Below, in pieces: positions 56,476 through 64,000 of a stretch of 64,000 bases of DNA. The stretch's first letter is position 1. Each line of letters opens with the position of its first letter. The notes beneath the pieces were generated by a model that had not been told where the DNA came from, did not search any database, and was given only the letters and a program-made list of their open reading frames with translations. The DNA is taken from assembly GCA_030734395.1 (NCBI GenBank), contig JAUZTG010000039.1, forward strand, positions 372,001 to 436,000, written 5' to 3'. A program made the translations under genes and the position numbers. This DNA comes from Sarocladium kiliense (lineage: Eukaryota; Ascomycota; Sordariomycetes; Hypocreales; Sarocladiaceae).

Positions 56476-58839
56476 CTATTTGCAGGGCTTGAGGGTATAG
56501 CAACCCTTATCGTAAATGTTAAGACGCGGCTCGCCTTTCTTGGTCATCAACGCAACACTCTTGACGGCCTTGTTGTATAGCTGGCACTTGCTCTTGTCGC
56601 TGAAGCTGAAGCTCACACACTTAGAGTTGTTCAAGCAAGTCAAAGCACAGGCCTCGACATTCTTAGGGCTTGTGCTCTTGCCCAGGTTGAAACTGTCCAT
56701 AGCGACAGCCTGCGTGGCGACCTTCTTGCAGACACTGCCTTGTGGTGGTTTGGTGTTCTGAACGGCGACGCTTGGTGTACAAGCGGGCGCCTTGGATGTA
56801 GTGGTGGGCTTCTTGCTGGTGGTGGCGGGCTTAGAAGTTGTTGTTGCCTTGCTCGTAGAAGTCGCCTTTGAAGTAGAAGATGCCTTGCTGGTTGTGACCA
56901 CGGAAGTACTGAGGGTGCTGGAACTTGGCGGAGCTTGCAAAGCTTGCCTGTTGGCACCACTTCCACCATTGGAGAGACCATTTGCACCACTGTTCATGCC
57001 GTTACCCCCGGCGCCAGTGCCAGTTCCAGCACCTTGAGGATCCTTGATAGGTTCGGAGCCTTCGTCAGTGCCATCAACGACGTATCCGATACATCCCTCG
57101 GCAATAGGGTCGCTCTCCCAAGGATCCATAAGCGGCCAGGCATAGTCGCCGACACCATCAGCGTTGACAACAGCCTCAAGGGTATTCTCAAAATGAATAT
57201 TCCAAGCAATGCCGTAGCAGCCGCCATTAATATCATGCTCAATGGTGCCATCATCGGCAACCGTAGCCGAGACCTCAAATTTGCCCTCAGCGTTGATAGA
57301 CGGCGTGTCCTTCAGCGCGGCCTCAGCAGACCAGAGACCCTCAACGATCTCAATGCCAACGCCAAGCTTAATAGGCAAACCAAGCGACGCTTCTACCTTT
57401 ATTTCGCCAGTCGCCTCAGCGCGATGACCAAAGCGGGGCTTGAAGCCTCGAGCGTGGCTGTTACCAGAATCAAGGAGATCGATCATGATGTCAATATCGT
57501 CCCAGTTGATATCGGCACCCACGAGCAGAGTGCCAGTTGCCTCGATGCCGGCCTTTGCCTCAACACCAACGCTGATAAAGGGGCCGACGTCAACGAGGAG
57601 GGGAATGCTGAAGCCTCCGGGAAGGAAAATCTTGAAGATGTCCTTTTCCCAGCTCTTTTCGTACTTGACGAAAGCCTGCATGCCAATGTTGACTCCAGCA
57701 TGGAATTCGGCATTGAAACCCGCCTGAACGGTGTTGAGTTCAAAGAAGAGAATAGATGCATCGATCTCTCCCCAGATGGTAGCCTCGCCACTGAAACCAC
57801 ACTCAACGCAGTAGAGAGCAAGGCCGTAATCAAGCTCACGCTCAGTAAGGGCACGCTCAGCAATCTCAGTCTGGTTGTAGTCGCGCTTGTGGTGACCACC
57901 GCCATCTTTGTTGGCAACCTCTCCCTTCTTGTAGGAGTCATCCTTCTCACCACCATCCTTGCCCCATTTCCAGAGGAGGGCGGCATTGTCCCAAGGAGCA
58001 TCTTCATCAGCGCCCAGAGCCCAGTCATCATTCAGATAAGCGGACCAGCTCATGCTGAAGTCAGCATAAGCGCGCTTGTCGAAAGACTCTTCGAAGATCT
58101 ACAGCGCAAAGTCAGCATGATAATCCTGTTAAAGAAACGTGGCTCAGCAATGTGGTGGAGTGTTGGAACATACGTGTCTCTTGTCCACTGCGCGCTTGAG
58201 CTTGTAGCTGCCGGCATCACCCCACTTGAGATTCATGTGGACGGCAATATCCTTGTACTTCGCCGGCCCTCCAGTGGCAGTGAAGGTCTTATCGCTGTCG
58301 GAAAAAGTGATGGACTTGGCATGGAAGTACTCGTTGGAGTCCTTCAGACCACATCCGTCAGCAGCAGTGACGAACAGGATGTCGCCTGTAGCAGGCCATT
58401 TCTTCTTGGCGTAGGTGTAGGCGGCACTGCTCAAGGTGGCAGAGATCTTGCCAGCAGAGCAGCTAACACCGGTGACGAAGGTAGAGTGATCCAAAGCAAC
58501 AGCTGGGTAGGCGAATTCGAAGTTGGCTTGCGAGAGAACGGCAGTCTCACGTTTGATTTTAGGGCCGTTGACACCGTCGGTAGAGCCAGCCCATGCAAGC
58601 GTTACCGCTTTGTCGAGAGCAAGAACAGAGAGCGCATCTTCATTGACATCTGGAGGAATGACAGGCTCCAGGACAGCGGGCGCTGGGGGGTCTTCGGGGT
58701 TGGTGCTAGGCTGAGCACCATCTCGACGGCTGTGACGAGCCCGAAAGTGAGGGATGTCAGATTGAGCAGCAGCAGAGACGCTCGAACTGCAGAGTAAGGC
58801 AGCAAGGGCCAAAGAGGCCACTCCTTTTGTGAAGAACAT
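56476..58839 (-). CDS. Large secreted glycoprotein with Ser/Thr linker and PAN-like C-terminus
   Basis: Two exons join at an intron of about 85 bases (about 58099-58174). Signal peptide MFFTKGVASLALAALLCSSS. Two Lys-Arg or Arg-Arg sites (ARHSRRDG, HHKRDYNQ) could be Kex2 processing points. The central 300 residues are an acidic beta-rich domain with internal similarity (VQAGFNAEFHAGVNIGMQAF, VGVEAKAGIEATGTLLVGAD) as in a conserved but uncharacterised fungal secreted family. Then a Gly-rich stretch, a Thr/Ser/Lys linker (TSKATSTSKATTTSKPATTS) likely O-mannosylated, and a Cys-rich apple/PAN-like module (CALTCLNNSKCVSFSFSDKS). About 745 residues. Function unknown, probably cell wall or extracellular matrix. 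Confidence 0.8.
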
Positions 58840-60951
58840 GGTGTTTAGAGGTTGACCGTTGAAGACCTCACACTTTCTTGATGTTCTTCAAGAAGAAAAC
58901 AAGAAAGACCAATGGAGTGGACGACCACGGGTTGGGTCAACTGAACTATAGGAAGTGGATGACTCCGGGCTTGAAGAGCTCTTGTGACCGAAGATCTGGA
59001 GACATACTCCAGCAATCAAATCGACTTTACAGATCAGTGGCTCTAAGAGGCGGCTGCCGTGGTCATTCCATCGGAGATATGTGGAAAACCCGTAAAAAAC
59101 AAAGATTTCGGGCTCAGTAGAAGAATCTCGATGTCCTGTTAGACATTGAGGCGTTTCAATAGACCCTGATAGACCCAGCTTCAGCTTAGGTCCAACAGGG
59201 TCTGGGCTGAGATCTTGGACGGATTGGGCGACGAAAAGCGATGTTTATGGAGAGGTACTCCACGATGTTATCGGCAGCCTTGAATCTGGTGTTGTTGAAT
59301 CCCATGGTCTCGGCGCCACGCTTTCAGATCGCCAAGTCTAGAACCACATGGAGAGCCCGAACCGCATACCAGGTACAAGCAATCCAGCAGTACGATTGTG
59401 GATTCACATGGCAATCCCAGTTCAGACTGAGCATGAAATGTTCCGATGCGGAGGAAGAGCAGTAGCAGGGATTGGTTGTCGATGTTCTCTCTCGTGTAAG
59501 TCCTCGGCTACTGAGTCAGGAAGGTGGTGGATATTAGGGTACCTGGTGGCGCTGTCAACCGACCGCGATCTTGCATGCGGTTGGCTGTCCCGTTAGCCTA
59601 AGACGTGCATGGCTTGGGGCGAGAGTCAATCACATTCTTGGGCCTGCTTTAGAAGAGTCCAGGAGCTTTAGCGCCATGGGAAATGCATGTTTCCTCGCGT
59701 GCCCTGAGCATGGCTTCGCCGCATTTGGACGGCTTGTCAGGTCAAGTTACTGCATTGGGCACGCGACCCTCCTCAAGCGTCTTCAACGATTCGTGAACTT
59801 GTTGATGGCTTCTAGAGGCTATACATTAAGTTTCTGGTTGACAGCGCGTGGTTTTCGGGTGTGGCCGCCACTCCGCTGCCCCTTTGCAGGTGCTCGCTCG
59901 ACCACGAGTTAGCCTATTGCCAGAATCCATGTGGGCTTATGGAGAACCTGTTCCTTATTGCCGACGCTGAACAGGACAGGAATGTTTCTAGTATATTCAG
60001 ATCCTGCAGTTCCACATATTCCCTTTCCGGGGAACTAAGCATACAGCTCATCTTAATTACCATGAGGAATGCGATCGTGCCACTAGTAGGTGTAAAGTCG
60101 TATGACTGCTCACTTTGCTCGCTTATCCTTGGCGATCTCGGGAGATTTGCGTGTTTCCGATGGGCCCAGTTTCTCTGGGCCCAGTTTCTCTGGGCCTGTT
60201 GTTACCAGGTGTGTGGTAACCTCATGTCGATGTCCAGCATTTCTCCGCAGAACTCATCAGAGTCTCGGAGATTTTTGGATCGCAGTGTAGCCAATGGCCC
60301 TTTATGTTATTTCCAACCCCGTATAATCAATTCGAACCAATTTTGTGTGCGATGTACTATCACTTTGTACGACGGCGGCAACTCTTGGTTAAGCCGGGTG
60401 TAATGCGCCGAAGCTTAGGAGACTATTGCGCGAGCTATACCGCCACAATGCCTTACACAGAGAAATCGTGTCGCAGCCTCATGGCTCCGAACTAGGCTGA
60501 AAACACCCCGAATGAGTTTAGACCCTGTTCCTGGATCGATGGTCCTTAATTCTCTCGGCTATTTTGTTCGAGACTCCATCCACATGGTTGACACACACAC
60601 GTGGGTAACCATCGTGGCAGCTTCCATAGACGTGGCCGAGACCCCTTCTCCCATAGCTCCACCCATAACGACGGACATCGCGGTCTCCGTTTCTTCGCTA
60701 GGCGCCTCAGGTCTATTCCGTGTCCAGACCGATTAGCATTCTTGATCCTGAAAGATGTTGTGAGCAATAACAAAGTCCCAAACTGGAGAGTGATTCAGTC
60801 GATGAGAGCTTTCTGTATAAGACCGATCCTCTCTCATTACCGTCCCCGAATATGTGTCTGGAGCAGCAGAGCAAAGGAGTTTCATCCTCAGCCACTTTTC
60901 CTTCCTTTTCGTCTTCTCTTCCCGGGACTGCCAAGGCTCGTAGAGTTCACC
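58840..60951. other. Two-kilobase region between two divergent secreted-protein genes
   Basis: No gene supported, although several frames of 60-180 codons are open (for example 59861-60403). At 60161-60196 the 15-base unit TGGGCCCAGTTTCTC occurs twice plus a partial third copy. A pyrimidine-rich leader precedes the start at 60952. Confidence 0.5.
60161..60196 (+). repeat. 15-base tandem repeat, 2.4 copies
   Basis: The unit TGGGCCCAGTTTCTC is exactly repeated, and each copy begins with the palindrome TGGGCCCA. It lies in the shared upstream region of two divergent secreted-protein genes. Confidence 0.8.
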
Positions 60952-62207
60952 ATGCAAATCTCTCTCCAGATCTTGGCCATTGTGCCGCTCCTTCTGGAGT
61001 CGGTGGCTGGCGCTTCCCAAAGCTGCCGCACTGAGCTTGGCACCAAGTCTATCAAGAACGTTCCCACTGCCATGACGACAACCACCAAGAAGCCCGTCAC
61101 CAAGACCCTCCTTGCTCCTCAGAAGACCGTCACTACTTACAAGGGCTTCGTCACCACCAAGACCAAGACCATCACCAACACTAAGACGGTCACGAACAAG
61201 GCTATCACTGACACCTTCTCATCTACTGCCACCTCCTTCGAGGTCTCCACCATTACTATTCCCGCCACTGTCACCGAGACCGAGACCTCTACTTCAACTG
61301 AGCAGTCAATTTCTACTACAGTTATTCCCACCACTGCTGGTTTCATGATGATTCAGGACACCATCAACAGTGAGGATCTGATTGGCCCCCGTGCCCTTGT
61401 TCACCCGCACGGTGATGTCGAGGCCCGTGCCGCTACGACTACTTCAAAGAACGGCAAGGGTGTCCTCGCCTTCGTTTACCCCAACAAGGTCGCCTGTAAG
61501 TTCTGCTAGTCCGCGAACGTCCATAATTCAGATGCTAACCCATGATAACAGGCACCAAGACCGTCAACAACAAGGTCACCAAGACTGCTTGGAAGACACT
61601 CAAGCCTGCTACTGAGACCTATGCCTACTGGTCCAAGACTTCCACCAAGACCCAGACCCAATGGCGTACCTCCACAAAGATCCCCGCCAACGTCCCTACA
61701 ACTATCGTCTCTACCTCCACTTCCAGTGTTACTACATACACTACTACTTTCGAGACCCAGACTGAGCAGACATCTACCACCACTACCGAGGTCCTGCCCG
61801 GCCCAACTGTGTACGATGCCTGCGCTCCTGGCAACTTCTTCGGCCCCAACTTCATCGCTAGCGGCCAGAGCTACTTTGCTGTCAATGTTGCCAACAACGG
61901 TCCTGGTGTTGCCTCCGACTTCAAGACTGTCGCTGATGGTGCCACCACTGCAGTTGAGTGCTGCAATGCTTGCCAGAAGTTCGACCAGTGCGAGACCTTC
62001 CTTTTCCGTGCCCGCAACAAGAACTGCTTCCTCCTCTTCCACGATGGTGGCGTTTGCCAGTCTCAGTCTAGGCACCCTAACTTCATCCTGTCCAGGCAGG
62101 GTGTTGACACCGGCGCCGGCTATGTCGTTGGTAATGGTAAGTGTGGTTACACTTATAGCGGTAATAGTGACGGCTCAGTGTTCCCTGTTGGTTACTCTCC
62201 GCCGTAG
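60952..62207 (+). CDS. Thr-rich secreted protein with PAN-like domain
   Basis: Signal peptide MQISLQILAIVPLLLESVAG, then a long Thr/Lys/Ser/Val region (TKTKTITNTKTVTNKAITDT, VTETETSTSTEQSISTTVIP) likely heavily O-glycosylated. A dibasic-like site is not evident. One intron (61498-61551) is removed to give a second Thr-rich part and a C-terminal Cys-rich domain (ACAPGNFFGPNFIASG, VECCNACQKFDQCETFLFRA, NCFLLFHDGGVC) of apple/PAN character. About 400 residues. Function unknown, likely a wall-associated or adhesive protein. It shares overall build with the divergent gene at 56476-58839. Confidence 0.8.
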
Positions 62208-62522
62208 ATGCCTTTCTGGCTTGTTGGAAGAGATAGGGGAGCAATGAGGACATGGGAGGCTGGCAGAAGACTAAATGGCACCGGCGTTCCTTGATGATGA
62301 AGTGGAACTCATAATGTTCACCTGTATTTATTTTAATACAATATTTCTACGTCACCTATGCAAACCAGAAAATCTTTCAGATACTGAACTTTGGTGAACA
62401 GTTGACTCAGAAAGTCTTCTGCACTTTGTTATCTCTTGCCCACTGCAGTATCGCCTCCGTTTCGCGACAGGACTGCGTGTATGTAGTGGCTAATTAGTTG
62501 GTAATATCATCTCTCCGCTCGC
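62208..62522. other. Convergent 3' flanks
   Basis: Between the Thr-rich protein (+) and the NACHT-ankyrin gene (-). AT-rich around 62325-62350. I see no gene. Confidence 0.5.
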
Positions 62523-64000
62523 CTAAGAAAGTATTGCCCCTGCTTCCTGTAGCACCTGGATTACCTTCTCATCACCTTTCATTTCCGCATACCAAAGTGC
62601 GGTGTGATCTAGCTTATCTACGGCGTTGACGTTCGCCCCAGAACTGATCAAACGCCGCAGAATCGGCACAGTCGCTAAGCGGAGCGCAAGTGCTATATGT
62701 TGGTCTGTCCGTACATCAACCAATCCACGCCGCAACATCATGTCAATGATCTTGTCGCGGCCCAGGGAGCAAGCCGCGAGGAACGTGTTAACATGCTCTT
62801 CATCCTCACCCATTCGCAGATCAGCACCCAGGTCGACGAGTAATTCAAGCGCCTGTGCAGCATCACGATCTAGCGCACAGTTCACCGGGTAACGGCTTCC
62901 GTCATTTTCGCCGTTGGGATCCATTCCCCATTCAACGAGCTGCCGAACTGTCTCACACTGGCCAGCCTCAGCGGCACATTGTAGTGCATTGCCGTACCAA
63001 TTTCTGATTCGCGGATCTGCTCCTCGCTCCAAGAGCAGCTTTGTCACCGTAACGTGTCCTCTGCTGGCAGCTTTGATTAGTGGAGTGGTTCCCATGGTGG
63101 TTTTCTTGTTGACATCAAGATGCTCCAGCAGAGACCTGGTAGATTCTTCGAGGCATTCGAGCGCCGAGTGATGCAGTGGCGTAGTGCTGAGGCATTCCGA
63201 GATAGAATAATAGTCCTCGCGATATCCCTTCATAAAGTATCGGACTTGTGTTGCCGCGGCTGTGGCAGACAGAGACGAATAAAACATCATCAGCTTGCTC
63301 CACACATCAGCATTCTGCTCCACAGGCTTGACGTAGCTGCCCCAGAATGCAGAGCTATAAGAAATGAAGGGATAAGATGCGATGCGAGATTCTATCGCTT
63401 CGTCAGTGTCCAGTGGTCCTGTCTTGAAGTCATCCAGAAGCATATAATCGAGGCAGTCAAATGCTAGCTTCAACTCGAACTGAGGAAAGAGACTTCCCGA
63501 GTTGGAGAGCAGGTATTCTTGTATGGCGTAATGCCCAAGGCGTAGTTGGCCGGTTCGTTCGTCTAGCATCACAAGACCTTGACAACAGTCTAGAATCATC
63601 TTTGCAGTGGGACGATACTTGATGTTGACAGACGTAATGCCCGGTCTCAGCGCCAGGACGTCACAGAGTTCACACGCTCGAAAGACTCTTCTGGCATGTG
63701 CGAGGTGCATTAATGCAGAAAGTGCTAGTCGACTCCGGCTTCCGGGTAATCGCTTTATTCTCTCCAGTGTTTCTTCAAACGCATCAGAGAGGACCTCGGT
63801 GAGCTGCGACAGCTTGTCTTCCATTTCTCCAATCGTCGGCTCGTTCAATACCGTCCGCAATTGTAACACTGGAAGGAGGAACCTAGATAGAGCGCGCTGT
63901 CAGCCACGGCCTTTGATAGTTGCAAGCAATGTTAAACTGTACATTCCGCGTGCACTTTGGGTCAGCCTTTCAGCCAGCTGCTCCATGAACTGGGTATCAG
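62523..64000 (-). CDS. NACHT-ankyrin (STAND/NLR-like) protein, 3' part
   Basis: The gene enters from beyond the window end, so its N-terminus is missing. After an intron at about 63881-63940 the frame runs from 63879. The extreme upstream exon reads QFMEQLAERLTQSARGM and joins FLLPVLQLRTV, the typical end of a fungal NACHT module, followed by the winged-helix-like region (DAFEETLERIKRLPGSRSRL, GLVMLDERTGQLRLGHYAIQ). Then ankyrin repeats: TTPLIKAASRGHVTVTKLLL, GNALQCAAEAGQCETVRQLV, NCALDRDAAQALELLVDLGA and HTALWYAEMKGDEKVIQVLQ. Such proteins act in nonself recognition and programmed cell death in fungi. The part seen is open and shows no break. Confidence 0.88.

Noticed and set aside
56935..58797. 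A 620-codon open frame on the plus strand
   Set aside because: It is the antisense shadow of the secreted glycoprotein at 56476-58839, whose minus frame has a signal peptide, domains and a good intron.
59861..60403. A 180-codon plus-strand frame
   Set aside because: No family, irregular composition, and it contains the 15-base tandem repeat. Probably non-coding.
1..64000. CRISPR arrays, bacterial operons or phage genes
   Set aside because: No spaced direct repeats. Introns and protein families are those of a fungal nucleus.

Overview
The window reads as nuclear DNA of a filamentous ascomycete (Pezizomycotina). Most genes are split by short GT-AG introns of about 45-120 bases. The families present are typical of that group: a Zn2Cys6 regulator, a PTH11/rhodopsin-type membrane protein, a NACHT-ankyrin protein, MFS sugar transporters, GH32 invertase, secreted PAN-type proteins and many short-chain dehydrogenases. 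Gene ends come from reading-frame continuity across splice sites and were not confirmed by transcripts.

Region by region. 0-15 kb: type 1 methionine aminopeptidase (-), a possible small multi-exon gene (-), a secreted seven-bladed lactonase (+), a proline/glutamine-rich PPxY protein (+), a 12-base minisatellite, an amino acid permease (+), a tRNA-Glu-like relic, mitochondrial L-serine dehydratase (-) and an orphan 205-aa protein (+). 15-18 kb: an orphan small protein and a hydratase-2/MaoC protein (both -). 18.2-29.3 kb: six genes, all on the minus strand: MFS sugar-type transporter, glucarate-dehydratase-like enolase-superfamily enzyme, ketopantoate-reductase-like enzyme, DHDPS-family aldolase/dehydratase, SDR and Zn2Cys6 regulator. 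Together they look like a dedicated sugar-acid catabolic cluster (import, dehydration, retro-aldol or decarboxylating step, reduction, control).

29.9-36.1 kb is the strangest part. A tRNA-Glu-like locus carries about 63 extra bases. It is followed by two long convergent genes with no family I can name. The second is split by an in-frame TGA that sits in a 7-bp-arm hairpin. This is the best candidate for an undescribed element.

37-47 kb: secreted M28 aminopeptidase (-), then secreted GH32 invertase and an MFS sugar transporter (both +, a plausible sucrose or fructan use pair), and a PTH11-like membrane protein (+). 47-56 kb: methyltransferase, orphan membrane protein, SDR with a possible signal peptide, compact fungal transcription-factor-like protein, an extended reductase and another SDR. 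56-64 kb: two large secreted proteins with Ser/Thr-rich linkers and cysteine-rich C-terminal domains, and the 3' part of a NACHT-ankyrin gene running off the window end.
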